Positions 1 through 11,184 of a stretch of 64,000 nt of DNA are shown one piece after another. A program made the translations under genes and the position numbers. This DNA is from Acridotheres tristis (Eukaryota > Chordata > Aves > Passeriformes > Sturnidae). Position 1 is the first letter of the stretch, and every line of letters begins with the position of its first letter. Below the pieces are notes generated by a model. It did no database searches, was not told the origin of the DNA, and saw nothing but the letters and a program-made list of their open reading frames with translations. The stretch spans positions 21,836,143 to 21,900,142 of the forward strand of contig CM072897.1 in the NCBI GenBank assembly GCA_037013685.1, given 5' to 3'.

Positions 1-75
1 AAATCTCCCCTCTTTCAGTTTAAAACCATCACCTATCACAAACATCATCCTATCACAAAGGGCCCTGCTGAAAGG
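1..75 (-). mobile_element. CR1 LINE fragment (cut by window edge)
   Basis: Matches the reverse complement of the CR1 3' region (the CTCTTTCAGTTTAAAACCAT and CCTATCAC blocks). Diverged; continues off the window. Confidence 0.6.
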
Positions 76-1721
76 CCCATCTCAGTGCCATGAGTGTTAT
101 AGGATGTTTTCTGAGATGTGTTTGTTCTTTAACATCTGCACACAGCTGTTTGCAAAGCCCTCATGGGGAGCTCTGCATTCCAGTCGGCCACGAACATCTC
201 CAGCCAAACACGAACACACTCAGACTGCCAGAGTCTTCCTGTGCAAGGTGAGTTCATCCCAGCTCCCTGCCCACATCCTGGCTCTAACAGGTCACCTCTG
301 GCACCTGCCTTTCCCCCGGGGAGGTTCCTTGGTGTCCCCATCCTCCCCTCCTGCCCCAAGCCTCCCTGCTGCTGCAGGTAACAGCACCCAGCACCATCCC
401 TTCAGCCTCCAGCTCGGCTCCCTCAGCCTCTTCAGCAGGAGGCAGCTGGGTTAATCCCCTCCTCGGGACTCAAAAATGATTAAATCAATTAAACCCTCAT
501 GGAAATGGGGCTCCCACCCCCAGTCCCGGATGTGGTGCTGAGGAGTCTGAGCTCTGCTGTGGCCGGGCTCAGTGGCAGTGGCTGCCCAGCTCTGCCCTCT
601 CAAAGAGTTAACGCCGAGCAGCACCATTAATATTCTCACTGATAACCCCAAATACCAGCCCTGCACGGCTGTCGCTTTCATTAGCGCCGGGAAAATGAGC
701 CCTTCAAAATAGGACAGGCGGCTGGGGGGGCGTGGGGAGGAGGGCTCTGGGGCCAAACATGCGATTTTCCGTGCGATTGACGGATATTAAACCTCCTTCC
801 AGTGACGTCAGGGGTCGCTTGGGTGATGGCGAAGGATTCCCCAGCCCCCCTCGGCCCCGAGCCCCCCAGCCCGGCGGGTGGTGCCCCCGCCCCGGCACCG
901 GGTGCCGCTCTCGGGAGGTGTGCGGGCGGCTGTCACATCGCATCAGCTCCCAGCCCCGGCGCGGTCACTCGGGTAAGGTCCTCTGCCGCAGAACCGCTTA
1001 GAGAGTCAGCGATTCACTCAACCGGCTGGGCAGTGCCAGGGGTGGCCGGGCACGGGCACCTCCCAGGGATGGGGCAGGGAGGGGAGATGGGGCGTGAGGA
1101 TTTTTCCTTCTCAGATGAGGAAGGGGAGCAAGAACCCTGCTCGGTGGGTGGGAAAGTTCATCTTCCGTGTTACCTGTCCAGGAGGTGCAGAGCCCGCGGC
1201 ACCTCAGATCTCCTAAATTTTGCTTTCCGCTTGTATTCCCGGCAAAGCTGAGCCCTCGGGACATCGGGAAAGGACGGCTCAGCCAGGGGCCAGATCCATT
1301 CTGCTCTCCACCGCAGCCTCCTACGGGATTCCGGGGAAGTTGCCAGAGCATGGATTGTTTTTTTCAGTTGTTGCATCTCCCAGTATTTCGGATGCAGTTG
1401 TCCAGCTCCTTTGGGATGCTGCTGAGGTGAGAGAGAGGGATCGGATGAGATGGGGAAACTGAGGCAGGGGCCAGGAGCTTGAGTACATGTGCTGTCCAAA
1501 CACACGATGGAATGGGGCTCAGGACTGGGGTTGTGGTGCACCAGAGGAGCCACAGAAGGAGCTGCTGCAGCGACGGGAAGCACAGGCTGTGGGTGGCCAA
1601 GGCTGCTGTAGCAGTCTGGAAGGACCACGCTCATTTGTGGCACCATGTCCCCATCCAGGTCCCGGTGTCCATAGTGAGAAACAAGTCTTGCAAGATGCTG
1701 AGTGTGTGCCAAGGCCCCTCA
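76..1721. other. downstream intergenic region, patch 1
   Basis: No gene. Holds two AT-richer islands (465-510 with repeated ATTA/TTAAT cores, and 600-815) within GC-rich sequence. Confidence 0.4.
600..815. promoter_or_regulatory. candidate regulatory element with a perfect CRE
   Basis: Contains TGACGTCA at 803-810, the full palindromic CREB/ATF site, plus TTAAT, CATTAG and GATATTAAA motifs in an island free of repeats. Function is inferred only. Confidence 0.3.
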
Positions 1722-1878
1722 AAGAATCTTAGAACAGTGTGGAAAGGACCCCAAAACTCATCTCGTTCCACCCCCTGCCATGGGCAGGGGCATCTTCCAC
1801 TCGATCAGGCTGCTCCAAGCCCTGTCCAAGCTTGCTTTGAACAGTTACAGGGATCCGAGGGTAGCCACAGCTTCATCC
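1722..1878 (-). mobile_element. CR1 LINE 3' end
   Basis: Starts with an AGAATCTTAGAA tail remnant and continues with the TGCCATGGGCAGGG and CTGCTCCAAGCCCTGTCCAA blocks typical of antisense CR1. 5' truncated. Confidence 0.85.
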
Positions 1879-3379
1879 TTCTCTTCCCAAATGCGGACAT
1901 TGAAGCAGTTTATGTTCAAGCCAGGCATTAAGTGGGAAATGAAGATCCACTTTGACGCATGCCCAGGGAGGGTGATGACCAAGACAAATCTGTCCCTGAC
2001 TCAGAGACATTTCTGAGGAAACCAGTAGCCAGCCATAATTCAAGGTTTCTGCTCTACATGGTCCTGGAGGACACAGCCATGGCTGCTTGTCCAGGGGCTG
2101 TAGCAGAGCTCCATCCCATTTCCATGGACCTCGTGGTCCAGGCACAGAGCTGGACCCTGCCAGCCCCAGCCTGCTCCTGCTGGGCAGAAGGGTGCCCTGG
2201 AGGAGGGTCCCTGTTCCGTGCCCTGCCCATGCCAGGGTGACAGCACATCCCTCGGCCCATGGTGTTCCCCTTGTACGGCCCCAGCTGCATCTCCACGGAG
2301 CCCCAGCATTCGTGGGACTTGGAAGAGCCTCTGGCGACGTTCTGGTCCAACCCAAACTCACAGCCTGCCCCCTCCTTGACCTTTGGGGTGCCCCGCAGAG
2401 TTTGTCTTCTAATCTGCCCAAGCAGTGGCTGTCCCCGGAGGTCTCCTGGCATCCAGGCATGGGATCTAGCACAGGACAACCCCAGCAGCATCCTGTGAAG
2501 ACGAACAGAGGTGTCTTCACCTGGCTACAGCACAGCTGGGGTTCACTGGTGGAGAAGAGGTGCTAACACCAAAGTCAACATCAAGGTGACACAGCAGAGG
2601 GGAGAGGGGCTGCATCTCTCTCCCCACCTCTGCCGCTTTCAAGCTGATGTCCTTGGTGCCGGGAAGAACCAAACCTGCGGCCGAGGAAGCCAAATCCCAG
2701 CTTGTCACACACGTGGGGCCGCCTGGGAGGCGGTGCCGGGCTCAGCCCTCGCCGCGGAGCAGGCGGCAGCCTGTGTGACAAGCCAGACCAGCATGGTGGA
2801 TGGCAGTAATTATCCTGCCGCCCACAGCTGAAGGGGAGCATATGGTAAGGAAAAGGAAACTAACTTGTATTTTTCCGCACCCCCGGGCTCAGCCTTTCTG
2901 GGGCTGTCACAGTCGATTTGTGCTGCCTGAGCTGTTTCGCCCCGGCCGCCTCTGCATGAGGCAGCTCCCTCGCAGGCAGCGGCGGGGCTGGGGCTCGACG
3001 CTCGCCGCTCCAGCAGCCCCTCGTACCGGGCTGGACAGACACGGTCCCGCTCCCTGACCCTGCTGGGACACGGCCAGAGCGGTGCTGGGGCGGCGGTGGG
3101 AGCTGGATGTTCCAGCGCTGCTGCGATGGATGAGTTTGGAGAACTGCGGGATGCAGAAGCCCTGAGGAACCCTGGACAGAGCCGGACACCCACCCTGGCG
3201 GGGCTGGGTTTGGGGAGGTCTCTGCAGCAGCCCTGGGTTATCCATCAGCTCTGAGCTGTCTCTGCTTTCCAACCACACCAGGCTTTCCTGAAGGTGGGTT
3301 ATTCCCCACAGGAGCCCCTATAAGCCACCACAAGTGCTATACAGAGCCCTCCCTGAGCCACTGCATGTGCCGTGGGTCC
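1879..3379. other. downstream intergenic region, patch 2
   Basis: No gene. The stretch 2795-2880 combines TAATTA, CAGCTG and CATATG in an AT-richer island and borders a CpG-dense patch (2930-3100). Otherwise featureless. Confidence 0.35.
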
Positions 3380-3605
3380 TGGAATGCTTTAGGTCAGATA
3401 GGACCTCAAAGATCATCTTGTTCCACCTCCTACCATGAGCAGGGACACCTTCCACTATCTCAGGTTGCTCCAAGTCCTGTCCAACCTGACCTGGGACACT
3501 CCCAGGGATCCAGGGGCAGCCACAGCTTCTCTGGGCACCCTGTGCCAGGGCTTTCCCATAGGAATGAATTTTTCTCTACTATCCAATCCAGCCCTGCTCT
3601 TAGAG
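3380..3605 (-). mobile_element. CR1 LINE 3' end
   Basis: Antisense CR1 with the ACCTCAAAGATCATCTTGTT, GACACCTTCCACTATC and AGCCACAGCTTCTCTGGG blocks. 5' truncated; moderately diverged. Confidence 0.85.
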
Positions 3606-4632
3606 AGTCTCCATTGCATTGACTCCCTGGAATGAAGTGGCCTCTCAGGTGGCCCCAAGGTGGCCAGGATCTGGCTGAGAGTGAAAGCTGCTGCCTCACT
3701 CCAAAGCTCTCTCCCAGTCATTCCTCTGTCTAAATCCTCTTGCCAAAAGTGAGCCAGGAAGTGGTAGAGGCAGCAGGCAGCTGTCCCTGTTGGAAGCATG
3801 GTGGTTTCCGTGCCAGTTCATGGCCAGTGGGGGTTTCTTGGCTATGGGAAGAAGAGGGATATCTTCATGGAGCTGCCAACAGCATGGGTGGGTGAATCCT
3901 GCTGAGAATCCTGCTGATATTGGCCTTGTTGTAACAAGGAGGGTCCAATGCTGGAGCTGAGCTCCTTCAAGGGCCGTGATCTCCTCCATGCTGTGTAGGA
4001 ACCACCTGGGCATCCTTGCCAGCATCACCACAGACTGGTTCATCTGCCAGCTGGGCATGGATTCACCACTGGAAAGCAAACTTCCATTTTTCATTGAGAA
4101 AGGGGAAGCAGGAGTTTCCAGTTCCTTTCCAGATCTGCTGCTGCTGCTGCCTAGGGGCTCCTGGAAGAGGCTGGACCGAGGCACTGTTTCTATGCAGTGG
4201 GATATAAAACTGCTTTTCTCACTATTGCTGGTGTGTCATTGGTAACATCTTGGGAGTCTTATTTGGGTACAGAATCTCTGAAAACAGAGCTGTGCCTTGT
4301 GGGAGGCGGGGACCATGGTCGAGCTGGTTTGAGACCTCAGCTCAGAACACTTCAGGATAAAATACCAAATCAGGTCACCCAGGCACCCTGCTTGACCCAA
4401 AGAGAGAGGATTCTGCAGAGGTCTGCTTGACACAGGTGGCTGCTGGTCACAGGATGAGGGAGTTTATTTGTTTAGAAGTAAACTCAATGAGCAGGAGACT
4501 CAACCCTCACAAAGCCCTCAGCAAACGCCAGTAGAAAGAGGGGACATGAAGAGGAGAGACCTGCACCCATGTGCCCTGAAGCTGCCCTCCCCACAGCCAA
4601 GGTCACCTTCCTGGGCTCGTTCCCAGCTCCTG
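3606..4632. other. downstream intergenic region, patch 3
   Basis: No gene supported. A 162-codon minus frame (3696-4184) has no recognisable domain. A GATATAAAA string at 4200 followed by LTR-like R/U5-type composition hints at an old LTR, but no pair of borders could be set. Confidence 0.3.
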
Positions 4633-4735
4633 GCAGCAGCACAGCTGGGACAGCAGGGCTGGGGACAGCAAGGCTGGGACTGCAGTGCTGGGGACACAGC
4701 AGGGCTGGGGACACAGCAGGGCTGGGACAGCAGCC
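4633..4735. repeat. GC-rich minisatellite
   Basis: Variant tandem copies of a unit around GGGCTGGGGACACAGCA (about 14-18 bp). Several G-triplets per unit on the plus strand. Confidence 0.85.
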
Positions 4736-5614
4736 ACCGATGGAGCTCCTTTCCCTGCTCCAGGAGGTGCCCAGCTCCACCCAGCTCCATCCTGGGCCAA
4801 CTGCTGCAGTGCCTGGATGCCAGAGGAGGGTGGCACAGGCAGAGGCTGCTGGTTTTCAGCACAGGGCCCGGGGAGCCGCTGACCCCGGGGCACGGCGCGG
4901 GGCCCATCTGTCGCACCAGCCTCTGGCCCAGGGACAGCTTGCACGCCATGGTCCAGAGCATTGCTCAGCGCCGGGGCTGCGTCCCCCGGGCACAGCCAGC
5001 TCTGGATGCTCCCTCCGCAGCCGCTGCCCCCCAGCCCCTCCAGCAGCGCTGGGCCCCCCCCCTTCTGACCAATATCCCAGGGATACAGATGGAGAACTAA
5101 CGGGGCTGTGCAGCCCCTTGGCTCATCGGTAACCGGGGGTGGAGAGATTATGGTGTGCACACAGAATAAGAACATCAATTAGTTTCTCTCTAATGGCAGG
5201 AGGAGGATGGGGACTCTTGAGGGGGTGAGGGGTGTCCTGAAATGCAGAACTGAATTCTCAGGCTGGAGGAAGTGAAGGATGCGGCCGTGGTGCACGGAAC
5301 CCTTTCCATGTCTGCGTTGTCTCCTCATGCTGGAGACCTTGGCTTTGCCTGTAGGACACCAAAAGCATAACCCCGCACCCCTGGACTCCCCACCTACACC
5401 AAGAGCCTTTTCCCCCCCTTTTTTGGGTAAAATTTTGTTTGAGGGGAAAAATACACCGAACCCGAGCTTAACTGTTCCAGCCAGTGCTGAGTGAACGGGA
5501 GCGGTGGGGTGGGCGAGGAAGGAGAAGACCCCCGGGAAGCTGCGGCTCGGTGCCTCCTCCCCCTGCGGGTCCCTGACCTCCCGTTTGCCTGTCAAGAGCG
5601 AGCTCCGCCACCGA
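4736..5614. other. downstream intergenic region, patch 4
   Basis: GC-rich, no gene or repeat recognised apart from the preceding minisatellite. Confidence 0.35.
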
Positions 5615-5780
5615 AACACCCCCTGTCAAATTAGTGAGTCAGAAGACGTAAGAGAGACCACCGCTGCTAATTTGTACATTAACTGGTTCTGACAGAAATA
5701 TTTCACAAGTGAAAAAACAGAAAATGTGCCTCAAGACAATGTGCAACTTCCGTACCAGCAAACTTCTGCTTAACTGTGCG
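5615..5780. promoter_or_regulatory. candidate conserved non-coding element
   Basis: AT-balanced, repeat-free island between CpG-rich patches. Contains TGAGTCA (AP-1, 5635-5641), CTAATTTG and ATTAACTGG. Composition and lack of any repeat suggest an enhancer-type element; conservation not testable here. Confidence 0.3.
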
Positions 5781-5936
5781 GTGCCCGAGGAGGGGGGACC
5801 CCCTGCCCGCCGCGCCCCGCCGGGAGCACCGGCATGGCTTTAGCCCCGGGAGATGTTCCTGGAGGGCTGGATCAGGCCCTGAGCCGTGGGAGAGGGGCAG
5901 GCGGCCGCAGATTCCCCAAAATGGAATGGTGATCTC

Positions 5937-5999
5937 GGGGGGGGGGCGTGGGGGGGTGGAGGGTGGAGGGTGGGAGAGGAGGGGGAGGAGGGCAGGGGA
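5937..5999 (+). repeat. G-rich tract with G-quadruplex potential
   Basis: At least eight runs of three or more Gs within 63 nt on the plus strand, including runs of ten and seven. Confidence 0.8.
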
Positions 6000-7673
6000 T
6001 CCTGGCTCCGCTCCCCGTTGGGAAAAGGAAAAGGGAATGACAGGATGGAAGGGGCTTGGTGAGAGCTCCCTCCGCACTCCACGATAGAGAGGTGCTGCCC
6101 CTCCACAGCACCCTTCTGTCACCCACTCTGCTTCCAGCAGCTGCCGAGGACAGGGCTTGCTGCTTTTTGCCCCCAGCCCAGGATACGACCCGCTGGGACT
6201 GTCCCCATCGTTACCGTGTGGGACAAGCCGTGGGTGACGAGCTATGGGCACTCTGCCCATAGCAGAAAATCCACACTCCGGGAAAACCCACGGGTGCAGG
6301 CAGCTTCCAGCTGTGCCACCCCAACCCACGGTGCCCACGGGAGAGCAGCAGGGTGCAAACCCTCCCCGGGACCCGCGGAGCTGCCGGAGCCACCGCAGCA
6401 CCGCCGGCTCCTCCTCGCCACAAGCGGCCGCGGCCAGAGCTGGTGGCCAAGCCCCTCTGCCGAGCCCCCGGGCAGCAGAACCCATGGAGGGGAAGCAGAA
6501 GCGAGGTGGCTGCCTGGGCTACCTCACAGCCCCTCACGGCGGCCTCACGCCCCGCCCGGGCCAGCGCTCCCCCGCGCGGGGCTGGCACCTGTGCGTGTCG
6601 GGGCTCGGGTGGGAGCAGGTCCTCGGGCCAGCAGCACGGAGCACATGATCTGTTGTGGCAGGTTCCCTGCAGCCTGGAGCCAGCCCCGAGCGAGCGCTGG
6701 TGATGGCTTTAATTGCTTTCAGATTCGATAGCCCAGCCCGTGACAGCCCGGCCGGGCGGCCCCAGCTGTGCCGGCCCGGACCCTGCGCGGCCCCGCGCCC
6801 GCTGCCCTCGGATGGAGCCCGGCAGGAGAAGGAGGAGGAGGAGAAGGAGGAGAGGAGCCGTTCTGGCTCCTCTTCAACCCGGCAAAGTCTTCTCTTTCCT
6901 CATGTCTGTCTGGGTGACCTCCTGAGCCTCGTCCCTGGGGAAACTCAGCCGAGGGACAGCGTGGATGCCATGGCAGCCCTGCTGTGAAGCCACCCGGCCA
7001 TGTGCCTCCGTGACCGCCAGGTGAGCACCCCAGAGCAGCTCCACCCCGGCCCTCTGCAGCGCTGCCGTACCCCCATTCAGAAGTGGGGGGATGTTGGAGG
7101 GCTCTGCTCACCCATCAGAGCTGGGCACGTGGGAGGTGGAGGGTCCGTGATGCCACTGAGGCACAGGCTGGTTCTCTCTGGTGGCTGCTTGTGCCCTCCC
7201 AACTTGCACGGCCTTGTCAGGGGACTGGGAACTTCTTTCCAGGTAGCCTGGGCGTGACCCAGATTTCAGGGGCTTTCTCCCTCATCTGAAGGGGGAAGAA
7301 ACCGACCCCAAGCACCCTCATCCCACTGGGTGGTGGCTAGGGGGCTACTGGGGGTCTCCAGGGTGGGAGGATAAAGGGCCGCTCACCACCTAGAGCGGCA
7401 CCCGTGGGCTGGCCCTGACCCACTGGTGCCTGTATCCTCCTCCTCCTCTTTCCCTCTGCTGTCGTGGTCCGAGGTCCCTTCCCCCACTCCAGCCCAGCCC
7501 AGGTGGGTGCAGGCAACTGCAGGATCGGCGATGTTTCCCTGCCTGGCACTGGAACGTGCTCGAGGGGAGCAGGATGAGCACCCAGGCGCTCAGAGCTCAC
7601 CCGTGCACGCACGGCCCTTCAGCAGGGCTGGGGGTCCCTCCCTGGCACACGGTGGCAGTGATGGCCGTGCCCT
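6000..7673. other. GC/CpG-rich intergenic sequence
   Basis: CpG-dense around 6340-6650 and 6740-6800. Open frames up to 260 codons exist on both strands but are Pro/Arg/Gly/Ala-rich chance frames. The string GGCTTTAATTGCTTTCAGAT at 6705-6724 is a small AT island. Confidence 0.35.
6824..6855. repeat. (GGA)n purine repeat
   Basis: Repeated GGA/GAA triplets in a GC-rich patch. Confidence 0.75.
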
Positions 7674-7679
7674 GTGTCC

Positions 7680-8130
7680 CTCCTGAGTGCGGCCAGCCGG
7701 GAGCTCTGGCCCAGCGGCGCCCGCTCCTCCCGGGGGTGCTGGGGTGGAGATCCGGCTGCCTGCAAGGAACCCCCATCCCTGTGCCTGCCGCCTGGGCAGC
7801 GGCAGCGGCGGGCGCCGGTCAAGATGAAGGCTCCTCCTGGCAAAGCGCGGGACCCAGCGGAGGATGAGGAGGGGGCCGCTCCCATCCCGATCCATTATTG
7901 CGGGCAGCGCCGGCGGGCGCCCGGGGCAGAGGCTGCATTATTGACGAAGGGAGAGGCAGGCCGGGGCGCAGGCAGGGACCCTCCTGCAGGGCTCAGCCCC
8001 GGGCAAAGCACTTCGCCTGCGCCGCAGAGCCGCAGAGCTGCCAGGCCTGGCCCGGGGCAGCGGCCGCAGCCGCCGCAGCCAACCCACCGCAGCCTGGGCT
8101 TGCGGCCGCAGAGCATCCCCTGTGGCCGGG
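7680..8130. promoter_or_regulatory. CpG island
   Basis: The densest CpG stretch in the window, repeat-free. It could be the promoter of an unannotated transcript; no TSS or splice site can be assigned. A 265-codon plus frame (7674-8471) overlaps it but looks like a composition artefact. Confidence 0.5.
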
Positions 8131-8264
8131 CCGGCGCTGGGCTCAGGGCACCCAGCGGCACCCCCAGGGAGGGTGGTAAAGGTGGGCCACAACACCCTTT
8201 CGATGCTCGCCCTGGCACCGGCGCTGCAGCTCTGCCCCCCTCAACCCATCGCAGCGCTGGTGCT

Positions 8265-8420
8265 GCTCTTTTTAAAGCTTCCCTCTGTCTCCAGGCGGAG
8301 ATTTGTGGCGTAAAATGCACAATATGTTCTATCTGCCCTGTGGGAGCCATAAAATATTCACCAGCAGCTCCCATTATAGTCAGAGTGAATCACAGAGAGC
8401 GCTCGAACCCTCGCTCCCTG
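8265..8420. promoter_or_regulatory. candidate conserved non-coding element next to CpG island
   Basis: AT-balanced island with CCATAAAATATT, ACAATATG and TTATAG cores flanked on both sides by CpG-rich DNA. No repeat match; enhancer-like by composition only. Confidence 0.3.
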
Positions 8421-8609
8421 ACGTGCCCCCTCCCCGAGCAGCCGCGGGGTCCCGGCGGTGCCAGGGCCTGACGAGCGGCCAGAGCCCGGCCGGATCCCGC
8501 AGGGAGGACCCACATTCCCACCTCTGCCGCGGGAGACATTTCCCCGGGCTCAGGTCAAAGCAGGTCAAAGCAGGTGAAAGGGTGGTGACCGTGCTGGTGA
8601 GACTGCCTC

Positions 8610-8800
8610 AGAGAATCCCGAACTGGTTTGGGTTGGAAGCGACATTAAAGCCCAACCCGTTCCACCTCCTGCCAGGGGAAGGGACACCTTCCACCATCCC
8701 AGGCTGCTCCAAACCCTGTCCAACCTGGCTTTGGACACTTCCAGGGATTCAGGGGCAGCCACAGCTTCTCTGAGCACCCTGTTCCAGCTCCTCACCACTC
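8610..8800 (-). mobile_element. CR1 LINE 3' end
   Basis: Begins AGAATCCCGAACTGGTTTGG and keeps the order of CR1 antisense blocks to AGCACCCTGTTCCAG. Sits beside a CpG-rich patch. Confidence 0.88.
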
Positions 8801-9244
8801 TTCACCTTCATCCGCCCGAGCATCGTCCTGTGTGCCTGGGAGGAGCAGCACCAGCCCTGCGGCTGGAGGGGACCAGCAGGACGGCAGCGGCAGTGGGGTG
8901 GGCTCACACGGCCCTGGCAGCCTGCCCTGCTCACGCTGTCCCACCAGATGAACTGGTGTGTGGACACCGCTGGGGTGACTCGTGCTGTCGTTTTTGCAGC
9001 CACAGCCCCTCAGGTGAGGTGTCCCCGCCGTGCCAGGGCAGTGGGACAGCCGCTGGCTGCTCCCTGCCTCAGCTGTCATACCTGTGCCGCTGCTCTTCAC
9101 ACGGCTCGGTACCACAGCGCTCCTCCTTCGTCTCCTCTCCACAGTGTCCTGCTGTCCATCCATCCTTCTCTTGACCCGCTGCTCCCTCTGCCCTTCCTGT
9201 CTCCCCCTTCAGACCTCAGGCTTAAGACTGACAGCCAAGGGATG
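8801..9244. other. intergenic, nothing recognised
   Basis: GC-rich unique-looking sequence without gene, repeat or notable motif. Confidence 0.3.
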
Positions 9245-9385
9245 ACAAATTTCCTGATGAAGCAACACCCTCCTCCAGAGCTGATGTGTCAAGTACAATT
9301 TTATCTTTTGCCACACAATTATTTGTAATTATAAAGCAGTTAATGCTGCCTCACAGCCCTTGGGAATCGGGCACAATTAGGGTTT
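9245..9385. promoter_or_regulatory. candidate homeodomain-site-rich element
   Basis: Contains CACAATTATTTGTAATTATA and AGTTAATG within 40 bp, i.e. clustered TAAT/ATTA cores, in otherwise GC-rich DNA. Enhancer role is an inference. Confidence 0.3.
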
Positions 9386-9894
9386 GATTTCACCTCCACC
9401 CCTTCCACGGCTACACCGCAGCTCTCAGCCCGGTCCGTGATGTCGGGGGTGCTTTGAGGGTTCCCAAAGTTTCAGACAGAATCATTGCTCTCCGCGCACG
9501 TGCCTTCTCCTGGGAGATGGTGTCCCCTCCACCACCAGCCCACCCGAGCGTCCCCGGCTGCCTCCTGGCATGGCAGGATTTGCTCCCAGTGCGTTGGCAG
9601 GCGCGGGGCTCAGCAGGATGTGGAGCCGTGGCCGTGGGAAGGCAGGACACGATCACCCACAGGGCTGGTCATCACGGCAAGAGCCACCACCAGGTCACTG
9701 CACTGAGATGTCCCGGCGTGTCCTTGGCACAGAACGGGGCGGGAGGACCCGTGGTGGCCCCACAAACCCTCGGGATGGCCAGGAGGCAGCAGCGAGGGGC
9801 GGCACGGCCGCGAGGGTTAAACCCGGCTCCTCTCCCTGAACAGACTGAGGGAGAGGAGGGAGCGTGGCAGTGCCCTCCCCGCCAAAATTAACTC

Positions 9895-10040
9895 TCCATC
9901 TGTTTCTCCCTGGCTGAGGCTGATGGCTTGTGACAGGGCCTCCTGAATGCAAAGATGTTTCGCCCGGAAAAATCTATTACAAGTTGCTGTAAGAAAGACC
10001 GAAATCCTCTCCTTCTGTCTCTCCCTACTGGTCTCAAGGT
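9895..10040. promoter_or_regulatory. candidate conserved non-coding element
   Basis: Repeat-free island with AAAATTAAC and ATGCAAAG (octamer-like) cores, 0.55 kb past the CAPN15 poly(A) site, followed by a CpG-rich patch (10040-10350). Confidence 0.3.
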
Positions 10041-10611
10041 GCCCACCCCGGGCGAGAGCGAGCTGGCAGCCGGCCGCCTCCACTCAGCCGGAAAGTTCTC
10101 CCAGCGCCAGGCGGCCCCGCCGCCGGACAAAGGCACGGCAGGGAGCAGGGGTGCTGCCCTGGCTGCTGCGGGGAGAGAGCTGCTCCTGCATCCATCCCAG
10201 CCTGGGCACGGTGCCGGGGATGCGGCGGGCACGGCCACCGCGCTGCCCGGCACGGAATGGGTGCGGAAACTGAGGCAGGAGCGGGAGAGCAGCCGGGCGG
10301 ATGGTGGGTGCCCTCTCTCGGCCACGGCACAGCCCTGCTCGGCCCTGCGAGAGAACAACGCTCATTTAATGGGAATTTCTGGATTTTGTTTTTGTTTTGA
10401 TTTCCGCCCCTTTCTGCACTCCCGCACCCCGAAGTGCAGCTAAACAACTTCGAATTCCCCTTTTTTTGGTGCTCAGCTCTCCCCCCAGCACCGACTGTCA
10501 TTGCTCCACGGAAACGCCTTCAGGACCCATTGCTTTGACCCCCAAACCAGCCCACTCATCCCTTTTGTCTCTTCCACACCAAAACCAGGCAGCTTCAGTA
10601 AAAAACAAAAC

Positions 10612-10617
10612 TTTATT
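10612..10617 (-). promoter_or_regulatory. CAPN15: CAPN15 polyadenylation signal AATAAA
   Basis: Canonical hexamer on the minus strand, followed within about 40 nt by a GU-rich stretch (TGGTTTTGGTGTGG) suited as the downstream element. It is the first AATAAA after the CAPN15 stop, placing cleavage near 10590-10600. Confidence 0.75.
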
Positions 10618-11136
10618 TGGTCCATCAGAACCTGAGTTTGAAAACCACCCATGGATAATTCGTATCATACAGGGATTACTGATCTGATTTACAATTGATA
10701 AAATATCCTATGATTCTGAAGAGCTGGACAGTATTTACAGGGTTAAAAATATTCACAGCTCAGAAAGACAGAGAGGAGAAAAAAAAGTGAAGGACAAATC
10801 ATCCCAAGGAGGAAGGGGCTGGAAAGAGAGAAAACAGATCAACAAACAGAAATACGGACAGAGCTTGGCTCAGCAGCCCTGGCTGGGGGGTTGGGAGGGT
10901 GCCAGGGCAGCCCACACCCCCACCACCCCCCAATCCCCGGGGGACACAGAGGGACAGGTCACGCAGAGCCCCCCACACCCCCTGCCCAGCCCAGCTGATG
11001 GTGCAGGGTTTGGGGTGCAGGATTTGGGGTGCAAGACCCCCCAGCACGGTCCCTGCCAGAACAGGGTCCAGCATTGCCTCTCCTCAGCTGTAAGTCCACA
11101 CAGCTCAGGAAGGAGACAGTACACAGGAGGACCCCC

Positions 11137-11139
<3 letters not shown>

Positions 11140-11181
<42 letters not shown>

Positions 11182-11184
11182 ACA
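11140..11184. repeat. (CA)n microsatellite in CAPN15 3' UTR
   Basis: About 22 CA units on the plus strand with one TCAC interruption. It reads (UG)n in the CAPN15 mRNA. Confidence 0.97.

Noticed and set aside
3696..4184. 162-codon minus-strand frame as a gene
   Set aside because: No recognisable motif, no matching exon structure, next to a CR1 copy.
5703..6485. 260-codon minus-strand frame
   Set aside because: Lies across CpG/G-rich sequence including the G4 tract; composition is Pro/Gly/Arg/Ala with no domain or splice context.
7674..8471. 265-codon plus-strand frame as a real protein
   Set aside because: Composition follows the CpG island, and the end of the frame runs through the AT-rich non-coding island; kept only as a possible transcript locus.
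1..10594. PRR35 or PIGQ, the mammalian downstream neighbours
   Set aside because: No matching zinc-finger or membrane-protein frame could be found on either strand.
10870..11183. Cys/Val-repeat open frames
   Set aside because: Translations of the (CA)n microsatellite.
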